Source: Dysgonomonas sp. ZJ279 (GTDB lineage Bacteria; Bacteroidota; Bacteroidia; Bacteroidales; Dysgonomonadaceae). From it: DNA of 64,000 nucleotides. The stretch lies in assembly GCF_011039205.1 (NCBI RefSeq), contig NZ_JAAKEL010000013.1, positions 1 to 64,000 on the forward strand, in the 5' to 3' direction. This document shows positions 54,304-63,407 of the stretch, piece by piece. Position 1 is the stretch's first letter, and every line of letters begins with the position of its first letter. The notes below the pieces were generated by a model that saw only the letters and a list, made by a program, of their open reading frames with translations, was not told where the DNA came from and did no database searches. Made by a program: the position numbers and the translations under genes.

Positions 54304-55092
54304 ATGAAGCTATCGATCATTACCATAAACTACAATAATGCACAGGGATTGGAAGATACAATCAAGAGCATTATTTCTCAAAGTTCGCAAGACTTTGAGT
54401 ACTTGGTTATAGATGGCGCTTCTACAGATAGCAGTGTCGATATTATAAAAGATTATGCTGAGAATATAAGCTATTGGGTCAGTGAACCCGATTCAGGCAT
54501 ATACAATGCCATGAATAAAGGCATTAAACAAGCCAAAGGCGAGTATCTCTTATTTGTAAACAGTGGTGATATACTACTCAATGATGCTAAAATAGATTGT
54601 GTAATAAGCCATGCAAGCGGAGAAGATCTAATCTATTATGATATTGATATATTTGATATTGATAACAATACCCATAGATTAAAGACATATCCCGATTTTC
54701 TAGATTTCAAATATTTTGTTTCAGACTCGCTACCCCACCCTGCGACTCTAATAAAAAAAGAGCTCTTTGATAAACATGGTTTCTATTCCGAAAATATAAA
54801 AATCATTTCCGACTGGGCCTTTTTTATGGATGTCGTTTGTCTTAAGGCGTGCACATATAAACACATAAGCGAAAGCTTTTCGTCTTTCAGCTCGGGAGGT
54901 ATTAGTTCACAAACAGAAAATCAAAAATTGATACTGGCAGAAAAAGGTAGGCATATCAGTTTGAACTATAAGCTCTATGAAAGCATTTATAAAGAATGGC
55001 TTTCGAACAGAGAAGAATTATATAAACTAAAAGTTGCTGCAAGTGTTAGATTCTTAAAGAAGTTAGGACTGTTAAGATGGTTAAAGTTATAA
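54304..55092 (+). CDS. Glycosyltransferase family 2 (paralog of 59980-60798)
   Basis: A 262-residue GT2 enzyme: KLSIITINYNNAQGLEDTIK, YLVIDGASTDSSVDII, the diagnostic WVSEPDSGIYNAMNKGIKQA, and the metal-site FVNSGD. It has the same blocks in the same order as the gene at 59980 (WVSEKDTGIYNAMNKG, FLNSGD), so one is a duplicate of the other. WcaE-type specificities are possible. Confidence 0.88.
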   Translation: MKLSIITINYNNAQGLEDTIKSIISQSSQDFEYLVIDGASTDSSVDIIKDYAENISYWVSEPDSGIYNAMNKGIKQAKGEYLLFVNSGDILLNDAKIDCVISHASGEDLIYYDIDIFDIDNNTHRLKTYPDFLDFKYFVSDSLPHPATLIKKELFDKHGFYSENIKIISDWAFFMDVVCLKACTYKHISESFSSFSSGGISSQTENQKLILAEKGRHISLNYKLYESIYKEWLSNREELYKLKVAASVRFLKKLGLLRWLKL

Positions 55093-55096
55093 GAAT

Positions 55097-55933
55097 ATGA
55101 ATCCTAAAATATCTATTATAGTTCCTTGCTACAACCAAGCCGCGTACCTATCTGAAACATTACAATCTGTTTTAGACCAAGAGTATGCTGACTGGGAATG
55201 TATTATCGTGAATGACGGATCGCCCGACAATACGGAAGAGATTGCGATGCAATGGTTCGAAAAAGATAGTCGATTCAAATACTTTTATAAAACAAACAGC
55301 GGTGTGTCGGATACCCGCAACTTCGGTATACAACAGGCCACAGGAGAATATATACTACCATTGGATAGCGACGATAAAATAGGTCCGCGCTATATCAATG
55401 AGGCTCTAGACGTATTCGATAAAAATGCTAATACCAAGTTGGTTTACAGCAATTCGCTCTTGTTCGGGACAAAAAATGACAAAATAATAGCACATGAATT
55501 TGATTTCAAAAGATTGCTTTTCGAGAATTATATTTTTTGCTCGGCAATATTTCATAAAGCTGATTTTCTAAAAACATCAGGATATAATTCGAATATGAAA
55601 CACGGGTTGGAAGACTGGGATTTCTGGCTTACATTTCTAAAGAAAGACGATGTTGTAATAAAGCTAAACGACTTCCATTTCTCCTATCGGATTAAAGATA
55701 TATCAAGATCGCAAGCTATCGATATTGAGAAAAACGAATCTTTATTATTACAAATATTCAAGAATCACACGGAATTATATCTCAGTTATGTAAATCCAAT
55801 CAGAAACTATATAGAAGCCAATTATTATAAAGAACAAGAACAGGTATATAAACGCTCTAACGAATACAAAATCGGATATATTATTTGTACACCTATCAGA
55901 ATAATCAAGAAAATATTGAAACGAATATTCTAA
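55097..55933 (+). CDS. Glycosyltransferase family 2
   Basis: A 278-residue GT2 enzyme: ISIIVPCYNQAAYLSETLQS, CIIVNDGSPDNTEEIA, GVSDTRNFGIQQATGEYILP with LDSDDKIGP as the DxD site, and GLEDWDFWL as the catalytic acidic region. Basic C-terminus. Specificity unknown. Confidence 0.88.
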   Translation: MNPKISIIVPCYNQAAYLSETLQSVLDQEYADWECIIVNDGSPDNTEEIAMQWFEKDSRFKYFYKTNSGVSDTRNFGIQQATGEYILPLDSDDKIGPRYINEALDVFDKNANTKLVYSNSLLFGTKNDKIIAHEFDFKRLLFENYIFCSAIFHKADFLKTSGYNSNMKHGLEDWDFWLTFLKKDDVVIKLNDFHFSYRIKDISRSQAIDIEKNESLLLQIFKNHTELYLSYVNPIRNYIEANYYKEQEQVYKRSNEYKIGYIICTPIRIIKKILKRIF

Positions 55934-55944
55934 AGTAATATATA

Positions 55945-56799
55945 ATGAAACTGAATGTCTTATTAATAACATATAATCAAGAAAAATATATTGAACAAAC
56001 AGTAGAAAGTATTCTGATGCAAGAAACTACTTTCACTTTCAATATAATTGTGGCAGATGATTGCTCATCTGACTCAACGCTTGATATTATTAAAAGATAT
56101 GCAGATAATAATAAAATAGAATTTCATTTTCTCCCCAAAACAAATAACTTAGGCTTTGTAAAAAATTATCAGCGAGCGTTCGATGCTTGCGATGATGAAT
56201 ATATAGCCATTATGGAAGGTGATGATTATTGGATAAATCCTTTTCATCTTGAAAATCATGTGACGTTTCTAGATCAACATCCGGAATGTTCGATGAGCTT
56301 CAACAGACATTTACGGTTATTTGAAGATCAGAAGCGTGAAGAGATTTTCGAATGGGACAATGAAAAAGATTACGAATATATTTCGACAGAGCAGATGGCA
56401 TTGGGCAACCGCATTGGCAATCTATCGTGCTGTGTCTTGAGGAATGAATTTATAAAAAAACTTGATCCTAAATTATTCAATCTCGAATTTGCAGACTGGT
56501 TACTTGGTATGATTATGGGGCAATACGGTCCCCTAGCCTATCTGAAAGAAGTAACATCAGCATATCGCATTCACGACAACGGACAATGGTCGAGAATGAC
56601 AGATAAAGAACAAGGTGAAGCTATTATTGCTGCCATCGATATTTATGATAAAATACTCAACTACAAATACACAGAAGTATTTAAACAACATAAAAAAAGA
56701 ATAAACATCGGTCTCTACGGAGATAAATCGCTAAGAGGACAGATAAAAAGTATTACACCCGAAAGTATACGGAAATTATACCGACGAATTATAAAATAA
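55945..56799 (+). CDS. Glycosyltransferase family 2 (paralog of 59101-59976)
   Basis: A 284-residue GT2 enzyme: VLLITYNQEKYIEQTVESIL, IIVADDCSSDSTLDII, and the metal-site IMEGDDYWINPFHLENHVTF. It shares block order and wording with the gene at 59101 (CEGDDYWTD, QVDFLEQH), suggesting duplication within the locus. Specificity unknown. Confidence 0.88.
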   Translation: MKLNVLLITYNQEKYIEQTVESILMQETTFTFNIIVADDCSSDSTLDIIKRYADNNKIEFHFLPKTNNLGFVKNYQRAFDACDDEYIAIMEGDDYWINPFHLENHVTFLDQHPECSMSFNRHLRLFEDQKREEIFEWDNEKDYEYISTEQMALGNRIGNLSCCVLRNEFIKKLDPKLFNLEFADWLLGMIMGQYGPLAYLKEVTSAYRIHDNGQWSRMTDKEQGEAIIAAIDIYDKILNYKYTEVFKQHKKRINIGLYGDKSLRGQIKSITPESIRKLYRRIIK

Positions 56800-56803
56800 A
56801 GAT

Positions 56804-57919
56804 ATGAGCAAAAAGATATATGTAACACAACCTGCGCTTCCCCCATTGGATGAGTTTATCCCTTATCTCGAAAAAATATGGGATAACAAATGGCTTACCA
56901 ATAATGGTCCATTTCATCAGGAATTTGAAAAAGAACTAGCAGAGTATCTGGGTGTAAAACACATCTCTGTTTTCTCTAATGGTACATTGGCTTTGATTAC
57001 TGCATTGCAAGCCTTACGTATTACAGGTGAAGTTATTACCACCCCATTTAGCTTCGTGGCAACTACACATTCGCTATGGTGGAACAACATCAAGCCGGTA
57101 TTTGTAGATATAGACGACAAACATTTCAATCTCGATCCGCAAAAGATAGAAGCAGCCATCACGCCGCAAACAACAGCTATCATGCCGGTACACGTGTATG
57201 GAAACCCATGTAATGTAGAAGAAATACAGCGAATTGCCGATATTTATGGGCTTCGTGTTATATATGATGCCGCCCATGCTTTCGGTGTAAAGAAAAACGG
57301 TGAATCTATTTTGAATTGGGGCGACCTGTCTATACTTAGTTTTCATGCAACAAAAGTGTATAACACGGTTGAAGGTGGAGCGATTATCTGTCAGGATGAA
57401 AAAACAAAACAACGCATAGATCTCCTTAAGAACTTCGGATTTAAAGATGAGGTTACCGTCATAGAACCAGGTATCAATGCCAAGATGAATGAGATACAAG
57501 CAGCTTACGGCTCACTACAACTAAAATATGTAGACAGTTATATTGCCAAACGCAGAGAAATTGTAATGCTGTATAACAAACTACTGAAAGATATCAAGGG
57601 TATCCAAGTAGTTGATGAAATGGACAATGTAGCTCATACTTACGCCTACTACCCGATATTAGTAAATACGCTGGAATATGGTATAAGCCGCGATGATTTG
57701 TATTACAAATTGCAGGAACATGATATAATAGGAAGACGTTACTTCTACCCACTTATAAGTGATTTCCCTACTTACAGAGGATTACCTTCGGCTAAAACAG
57801 ATAACTTACCTGTAGCGACTAAAGCAGCTAAGGAAGTTATTTGTCTACCGATATATCCCGAACTGGAGTTGAGCGATGTAGAAAGAATATGTAGTATAAT
57901 TAAAAGTTACAAGCTGTGA
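56804..57919 (+). CDS. DegT/DnrJ/EryC1/StrS sugar aminotransferase
   Basis: A 371-residue PLP-dependent aminotransferase acting on a nucleotide-linked keto-sugar. Family motifs are KWLTNNGPFHQEFEKELAEY, VFSNGTLALITALQAL, the PLP-binding YDAAHAFGV (Asp155) and the Schiff-base Lys184 in SFHATKVYNTVEGGAI. It resembles FdtB/QdtB-type enzymes that make 3-amino-3,6-dideoxyhexoses, but the isomerase and RmlA/B genes that would supply the keto-sugar are not in the window. It overlaps the WbqC-family gene by 4 bases. Confidence 0.9.
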   Translation: MSKKIYVTQPALPPLDEFIPYLEKIWDNKWLTNNGPFHQEFEKELAEYLGVKHISVFSNGTLALITALQALRITGEVITTPFSFVATTHSLWWNNIKPVFVDIDDKHFNLDPQKIEAAITPQTTAIMPVHVYGNPCNVEEIQRIADIYGLRVIYDAAHAFGVKKNGESILNWGDLSILSFHATKVYNTVEGGAIICQDEKTKQRIDLLKNFGFKDEVTVIEPGINAKMNEIQAAYGSLQLKYVDSYIAKRREIVMLYNKLLKDIKGIQVVDEMDNVAHTYAYYPILVNTLEYGISRDDLYYKLQEHDIIGRRYFYPLISDFPTYRGLPSAKTDNLPVATKAAKEVICLPIYPELELSDVERICSIIKSYKL

Positions 57920-58626
57920 GATTAGGCATAATGCAACCTTATTTTTTCCCTTATCTGGGATATTTCAGTTTGATTAAGCATACTGATAAATTTATACTGT
58001 TCGATCCTGTGCAGTTTATCAGACATGGCTGGATAGAAAGGAACAGGACGTTGAAACAAAACGAAGGTTGGCAATATATTCAGGCACCATTGGTAAAATA
58101 CAGCCAAGATACACTAATCAAGGATATTGAGATAAATAATAGTACCGATTGGAAAGGTAAAATATTGGCGCAGTTGCAACATTACAAAAAAAAGTCGCCT
58201 TACTATTTTGCTACGATAAAAGTCCTTAACGATATTTTCAGTGAAGATTTTAATGATATAGTTTCGTTCAATTATGTATCGCTGAAAAAAGTTTGTGAAT
58301 ATATTGGAATAAATACACCGATTGAGATTTTCTCGAAAATGAATCTCGAAATAGAACCTGTCAATGCCCCCGACGAATGGGCACTGAATATATGCAAAGC
58401 GATAGGAAATGTTGACGAATACTGGAATCCGATAGGAGGAACATCTTTCTTTGACAGGGATAAATATGTGAAAAATAATCTCATATTGAAATTCCAGAAT
58501 ATGAAACTGGATGAATATAATCAGAATAGAGATACTTTCGAACCTGGTTTATCGATCATCGATGTTATGATGTTTAATTCTCCGGAAGAAATAAACAGAA
58601 TGCTGGATAATTACGAATTAGTGTAA
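57916..58626 (+). CDS. WbqC-family protein
   Basis: A 236-residue protein of the WbqC family. Its GTG start overlaps the aminotransferase stop (GTGA). Marks are LGIMQPYFFPYLGYFSLIKH, DPVQFIRHGWIERNRTL, and NPIGGTSFFDRDKYVKNNL. Members occur in O-antigen and capsule clusters next to sugar aminotransferases, but the reaction is not firmly established. The tight coupling to aminotransferase and acetyltransferase genes here suggests modification of an amino sugar. Confidence 0.88.
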   Translation: MRLGIMQPYFFPYLGYFSLIKHTDKFILFDPVQFIRHGWIERNRTLKQNEGWQYIQAPLVKYSQDTLIKDIEINNSTDWKGKILAQLQHYKKKSPYYFATIKVLNDIFSEDFNDIVSFNYVSLKKVCEYIGINTPIEIFSKMNLEIEPVNAPDEWALNICKAIGNVDEYWNPIGGTSFFDRDKYVKNNLILKFQNMKLDEYNQNRDTFEPGLSIIDVMMFNSPEEINRMLDNYELV

Positions 58627-58631
58627 AGAAT

Positions 58632-59108
58632 ATGCTTGAAACAACGCTGATACATTTAGACAGATCCTCAAAAAGCAGTACAGAACTAGCAGGTTATTAC
58701 AGGCTATTAGACAGTTCATTCGAACCGCCATTGAGTTCGTATGTCAATATAGATACCTATGCCGATAAGTTGGTTAATAATGCTTATGTAGCTATTCTCA
58801 AGAGCAAAGATGAGTTTGTAGGTCTTTTTGCTGTATATATTAACGACAAAGAAGGAAAAATAGCCTACATATCGTCGCTTGCAGTGATGGACAAATTCAA
58901 AGGATCGGGCTATTCTAAATACCTGATGGATGAAGCTGTAAACACGGCAAAACAAGCAGGCATGCAAATGGTGCGTTTCGAAGTAAAAAGTACATATGAC
59001 CGTGCAATTAAATTTCACGAAAAATATGGGTTTAAAAGAAGTGATGAAAAAGCGGTAGACGATTCTACTTTCTACATGTATATGCCTCTAAGTGAAAATA
59101 ATGATTAA
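58632..59108 (+). CDS. GNAT-family N-acyltransferase, sugar-modification candidate
   Basis: A 158-residue GNAT: acetyl-CoA motif SSLAVMDKFKGSGYSKYLMD, then VRFEVKSTYDRAIKFHEKYG. It is located 5 bases after the WbqC gene and overlaps the next GT2 by 8 bases, so it may acylate the amino sugar made by the DegT enzyme. The substrate is an inference from context. Confidence 0.82.
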   Translation: MLETTLIHLDRSSKSSTELAGYYRLLDSSFEPPLSSYVNIDTYADKLVNNAYVAILKSKDEFVGLFAVYINDKEGKIAYISSLAVMDKFKGSGYSKYLMDEAVNTAKQAGMQMVRFEVKSTYDRAIKFHEKYGFKRSDEKAVDDSTFYMYMPLSENND

Positions 59109-59976
59109 CGAGAAAGACATAATGGTATCGATCTGCATGGTTACTTACAACCATGAGAAGTTTATTGCAGAAGCAATAGATAGTATCGTTATGCAACAAA
59201 CAAATTTCCGTTTCGAACTTATAATCGGTGAAGATTGCGGTCCTGACAAAACAAGAGAGATTTGTATCACTTATCAGCAAAAATATCCGGATATTATTAA
59301 ACTTAATTTTCAGGATAAGAATGTCGGCGCTCAACAAAATTTCATGAATACCTACAATCTTTGTAAAGGTAAATTCATAGCTTTATGCGAAGGTGACGAC
59401 TACTGGACAGATATGCACAAACTGCAAAAACAAGTCGATTTTCTTGAGCAACATTCCGATTTCGTGATGTGTGCCCATGCCTCTCAAACATATATGGATG
59501 GAGAATTTAGGGATTGTACGATTGATAAATCAGTACTGACATTCGACGATATTATAGCTGAAGACTGGGGTATAATGACAGCATCCATCCTTTTTAAGAA
59601 AGAAGCTTTTGATGTTCCTGCATGGTTTACTAAAATAAGAAATGGAGATTTCGGGCTTCAATTACTATTATCTATAAAAGGGAAAATAGGCTATTTGTCC
59701 GACAATATGAGCGTCTATCGTCAACATCCGGGCGGTATATCTGCAACACTGCAACCACTGAATCAAGCTGCATGGCTTAGTTATTTACTGTATGAATTCG
59801 ATAAATATACCAATCGGAAATACAAAAAGCAGATCAGAAAAAGAATAAAAAGAATGTATAACAAACAGATTTACTTTGCTAAATATTATCATCTCCGCAA
59901 AGCAGCAGTTATACTTACTTTGTTCCAAATAATAAGTCCGGTAATTCCTTTTGCAATAAAAGACCTACGAAAATAA
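59101..59976 (+). CDS. Glycosyltransferase family 2 (paralog of 55945-56799)
   Basis: About 291 residues: VSICMVTYNHEKFIAEAIDS, LIIGEDCGPDKTREI, NVGAQQNFMNTY, and CEGDDYWTDMHKLQKQVDFL as the DxD region. A GTG at 59092 would add three residues; the ATG at 59101 is preferred and overlaps the GNAT stop by 8 bases. The basic C-terminal helix (KKQIRKRIKRMYNKQI) suggests membrane contact. Confidence 0.86.
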   Translation: MINEKDIMVSICMVTYNHEKFIAEAIDSIVMQQTNFRFELIIGEDCGPDKTREICITYQQKYPDIIKLNFQDKNVGAQQNFMNTYNLCKGKFIALCEGDDYWTDMHKLQKQVDFLEQHSDFVMCAHASQTYMDGEFRDCTIDKSVLTFDDIIAEDWGIMTASILFKKEAFDVPAWFTKIRNGDFGLQLLLSIKGKIGYLSDNMSVYRQHPGGISATLQPLNQAAWLSYLLYEFDKYTNRKYKKQIRKRIKRMYNKQIYFAKYYHLRKAAVILTLFQIISPVIPFAIKDLRK

Positions 59977-59979
59977 GAA

Positions 59980-60798
59980 ATGAAATTATCTATTATAACA
60001 ATCAATCTCAATGACAAAGAGGGTTTACAACGAACCATCGAAAGTGTTATTTGCCAAAAATTTACCGACTATGAATTTATTGTCATAGACGGTGATTCGC
60101 AAGACGGCAGCATCGATGTAATAGATCAGTATAAAGATAAGATCGCTTATTGGGTAAGCGAAAAGGACACAGGCATATACAATGCCATGAACAAAGGTAT
60201 CAGACAGGCAAAAGGTGAATATTGTCATTTTCTTAATTCGGGCGATAGGCTTGCATCTAGCGATGTACTCAGCAAGATATTCGATAATGATCCCCACGAT
60301 AGCTTTATCTGTGGAAACTTTATTACAGAAAAAAATAGAGTGTTGACCAAAGAAACTCCATATAAAAACAGAGATTGGACATTCTCTCTTTACGACATAT
60401 ACTCGGGCGACCTATGCCATCAGGCATTCTTTATTAAAGCAGACAATTTTACCAAATATGAACTATATAATGAGAGCTTTCGGATAACTTCCGATTGGCG
60501 ACTCTTTTTTATTGCAATAGGTATTCATCATGAACCTGTTAAATACAAAGATTTAGACATTGTTATATACAATATGGAAGGCTTGAGTTCCCAGATAGGT
60601 GGGAAAGTGATTTATGAGGAAAGGAGAAAAACAGCACAAGAAGTTCTGTCTCAGAGCGTAGCTGATAAGCTGAACAGATTGTATTATCTTGAACAAAATA
60701 GCTATATTACTGATATTATCAAATCCCGCAAATGGATATCTTTCGCATTCCGTATTTTCTGTAAATTGGGAAAAATACTGGGATTTGTAAAAGAATAG
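59980..60798 (+). CDS. Glycosyltransferase family 2 (paralog of 54304-55092)
   Basis: A 272-residue GT2 enzyme: KLSIITINLNDKEGLQRTIE, FIVIDGDSQDGSIDVI, WVSEKDTGIYNAMNKGIRQA, and FLNSGDRLAS. It starts 3 bases after the preceding gene. It is a close relative of the gene at 54304; both probably transfer the same or similar sugars at different steps. Confidence 0.88.
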   Translation: MKLSIITINLNDKEGLQRTIESVICQKFTDYEFIVIDGDSQDGSIDVIDQYKDKIAYWVSEKDTGIYNAMNKGIRQAKGEYCHFLNSGDRLASSDVLSKIFDNDPHDSFICGNFITEKNRVLTKETPYKNRDWTFSLYDIYSGDLCHQAFFIKADNFTKYELYNESFRITSDWRLFFIAIGIHHEPVKYKDLDIVIYNMEGLSSQIGGKVIYEERRKTAQEVLSQSVADKLNRLYYLEQNSYITDIIKSRKWISFAFRIFCKLGKILGFVKE

Positions 60799-60879
60799 TT
60801 TCGAGATTTTAAATAAAAACCTTTAGCTGGAGCAATAAATAATATCTAATTTTACCAGCTATTTCAAAAAACGTGATAA

Positions 60880-62403
60880 ATGATAAAAAAGCATACTCTC
60901 GAAAGTTTAGTAAATGATAAATCTATTTTTATCATACTATTCTTCTATACTTTTTTATTACTGTTCTTCTGCTCAAAGATGTCTCCACTCTATCCTTTCA
61001 ACGATTGGTCTGACATTAATCTTTACTTCAATATCGGGAAAAGTATATTTAACGGAAAAGTACTATACACAGAAATATTTGATCATAAAGGGCCTCTGAT
61101 ATTTTTCATTTACGGCTTCGGCTATCTGCTCTCGAACGATTCATTTATAGGAATGTATTTCATACAGGCAATAGTCTGGTTAATCATGATTTATGCTGTT
61201 TATTTTACTTCCAGAATGTTTCTGGATAAAGTATACTCATTTATTGTCGCTCTTGCTTTTCCTGTTATTCTTCTATCACACTCACTTGATGGAGGTTCGG
61301 CTGAAGAATTTATTACTGCATTCATTGTCATCAGCCTATTCTACTTTGTCATATATTTTAAAGAGAAGAACATTGCAATACATAAGCCTTACTATATGTT
61401 TATCCACGGATTAATGTGTAGCATGGCTTTATTGATCAAACTCAATCTGGTTGTCTTCTGGATATTCCCACTTCTAGCTGTATTCATCAATATATTATTA
61501 AATAAAGAATATCGAAATCTGTGGCTAAATATCCTAGCTTTCATCGGTGGGATACTTGTTATTACTATCCCCATTTGCATATATCTTTTTATAAACGATG
61601 CGCTGACCGAATCGTATAATATCTATATACTGCTGAATAAAAGTTATGCTAAAATGAGTAGTATGAGCGATACTTTCGGATACCTTACAATCCGTTTTTA
61701 TCAACGCCTGCGATTCGATCCACTCGAATTTACGATCATACTTGTCGGAGCCATTTACTTCCCTATCAGATATATTAAGAATAGAATCGGGCAAATAGGA
61801 CTGATACTTTCCTTCTGGTGTTTGTACACCGTTATATTCATGTCTCCCAACTATGTTTATTACTATTCCATACCCTATTATGTATATGCTATACCGGGAT
61901 TTATTGTAATTGCAGACTATTTAAGTAAATATATAACAATCAGATATGCTTGGCATATTGCCATTATCTTTGCTTTTGTCGCTCTTTGTGGAGGTATTAG
62001 CAGAAAAAATTATTTCGAATACAGCACAGATGTACTGTTAAGACGGGGTGAAGATGAAAGTCTAAGAAATCAATTTGGCCAAATAATTGAAAAAGAGAAA
62101 GATCCCACACTTCTCAATCTTGGTCTTGATAGCGGTAACGGCCTATTTACGAAACTGAATATTTTTCCTAAACATAAATATTTTATTTCGCCCAACCTCC
62201 CCTATGAAATTTATCCTCAAATGCGCGACGAACAAACAAGATATATTGAAAACAGAGAAATAGAATTTATCATACTGGCCGATTACTCATTCAACTTTGA
62301 ATATTTCAGAAGCTTACCTGCTTTAAACGATAATTATACGGTAGTAGATACCTATTTGGAGGACGATTTTAAGACCTATTATCTGTACAAAAGAAACGAT
62401 TAA
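60880..62403 (+). CDS. Multi-span GT39-like glycosyltransferase, surface-glycan locus
   Basis: A 507-residue protein with about ten membrane spans and a C-terminal soluble segment. The first loop has YPFNDWSDINLYFNIGK and YTEIFDHKGPLIFFIYG, an acidic pattern found in GT-C type membrane transferases. Being the only multi-span protein besides the exporter, it could add a side-chain sugar on the periplasmic side or act as a distant polymerase-like protein. I recognise no closer family. Confidence 0.65.
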   Translation: MIKKHTLESLVNDKSIFIILFFYTFLLLFFCSKMSPLYPFNDWSDINLYFNIGKSIFNGKVLYTEIFDHKGPLIFFIYGFGYLLSNDSFIGMYFIQAIVWLIMIYAVYFTSRMFLDKVYSFIVALAFPVILLSHSLDGGSAEEFITAFIVISLFYFVIYFKEKNIAIHKPYYMFIHGLMCSMALLIKLNLVVFWIFPLLAVFINILLNKEYRNLWLNILAFIGGILVITIPICIYLFINDALTESYNIYILLNKSYAKMSSMSDTFGYLTIRFYQRLRFDPLEFTIILVGAIYFPIRYIKNRIGQIGLILSFWCLYTVIFMSPNYVYYYSIPYYVYAIPGFIVIADYLSKYITIRYAWHIAIIFAFVALCGGISRKNYFEYSTDVLLRRGEDESLRNQFGQIIEKEKDPTLLNLGLDSGNGLFTKLNIFPKHKYFISPNLPYEIYPQMRDEQTRYIENREIEFIILADYSFNFEYFRSLPALNDNYTVVDTYLEDDFKTYYLYKRND

Positions 62404-62415
62404 TATATAATAAAC

Positions 62416-63120
62416 ATGCAACCATCTCTTTTTCTGATACCTGTTACATTAGGAGAAACAACGATAGAAAGAGTATTACCCTCTTACAATAAGGAAATTA
62501 TTCTGCAAACAAAACATTTCATTGTAGAAAATATACGTACTGCTCGCCGTTTCCTCAAAAAAGTAGATGCGTCTATCGATATCGACGAACTTACATTCTA
62601 CGAGCTGAATAAACATACCAATCTTGAGCAAATAGAAACATATCTCGCCCCTATCAGCAAAGGATTTCATATCGGAATTATTTCAGAGGCAGGCTGCCCT
62701 GCCATAGCCGATCCGGGTAGCGATATAGTCGCTATAGCTCAACGCAAAAATTATAATGTAGTACCGCTTATTGGACCATCGTCTATTCTCCTATCACTTA
62801 TGGCATCGGGATTTAATGGCCAGAGTTTTGCATTTCAGGGCTATCTTCCTGTCGATAGTGGCGAACGTGTAAAAAAGATAAAACAACTAGAGCACCGCAT
62901 CCTAAACGAAGATCAAACTCAAATATTTATCGAAACACCTTATCGCAATTTAAAAATAGCAGAAGATCTGATTAAAAACTGTCCCTCTTCTCTTAAACTC
63001 TGTATAGCCATGAATATTACTTGTGAAGATGAGTATATCAAAACATTGCCTGTGAAGGAGTGGGCTAAAAAGCTACCTGATATGGCAAAGAAGCCGTGTA
63101 TCTTCCTCTTGTATAAATAG
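62416..63120 (+). CDS. RsmI-like SAM-dependent methyltransferase (divergent)
   Basis: A 234-residue protein of the tetrapyrrole-methylase fold, related to RsmI but with altered motifs: LFLIPVTLGETTIERV in place of the PTPIGNL loop, FIVENIRTARRFLKK in place of AEDTRKT, and IGIISEAGCPAIADPG for the SAM-site loop. LIGPSSILLSLMASGFNGQS follows. The target is unknown; since rsmI itself is at 32.1 kb, this is probably a paralog with another RNA or small-molecule substrate. It lies 12 bases after the glycan locus but is probably a housekeeping gene. Confidence 0.82.
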   Translation: MQPSLFLIPVTLGETTIERVLPSYNKEIILQTKHFIVENIRTARRFLKKVDASIDIDELTFYELNKHTNLEQIETYLAPISKGFHIGIISEAGCPAIADPGSDIVAIAQRKNYNVVPLIGPSSILLSLMASGFNGQSFAFQGYLPVDSGERVKKIKQLEHRILNEDQTQIFIETPYRNLKIAEDLIKNCPSSLKLCIAMNITCEDEYIKTLPVKEWAKKLPDMAKKPCIFLLYK

Positions 63121-63407
63121 AATCTACATTTTATTTACTTATCTATATAGGGCAGCATATTTTGTTGCCTTAAATATCTATACCTCAACCCAAAACATTT
63201 TTCCACAAAACTTCAACACAAACGAGCAAAAAGAAGTCAAATCAACAAATATTTATATGTTTTTGATTTTTATTTGAAATAAAATTGCACAAAAAGATAT
63301 TTTGACATACTTTTACATCATTAAGAATCACAAAGACAGATAAAGACCATATCTAGTATCATAATATAAATAAATATACGATTTTAACATCTATAAATAT
63401 TTTAATT

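Noticed and set aside
63260-63300. Possible sigma-54 promoter near TTGCAC
   Set aside because: The GG element required at -24 is missing at the right spacing.
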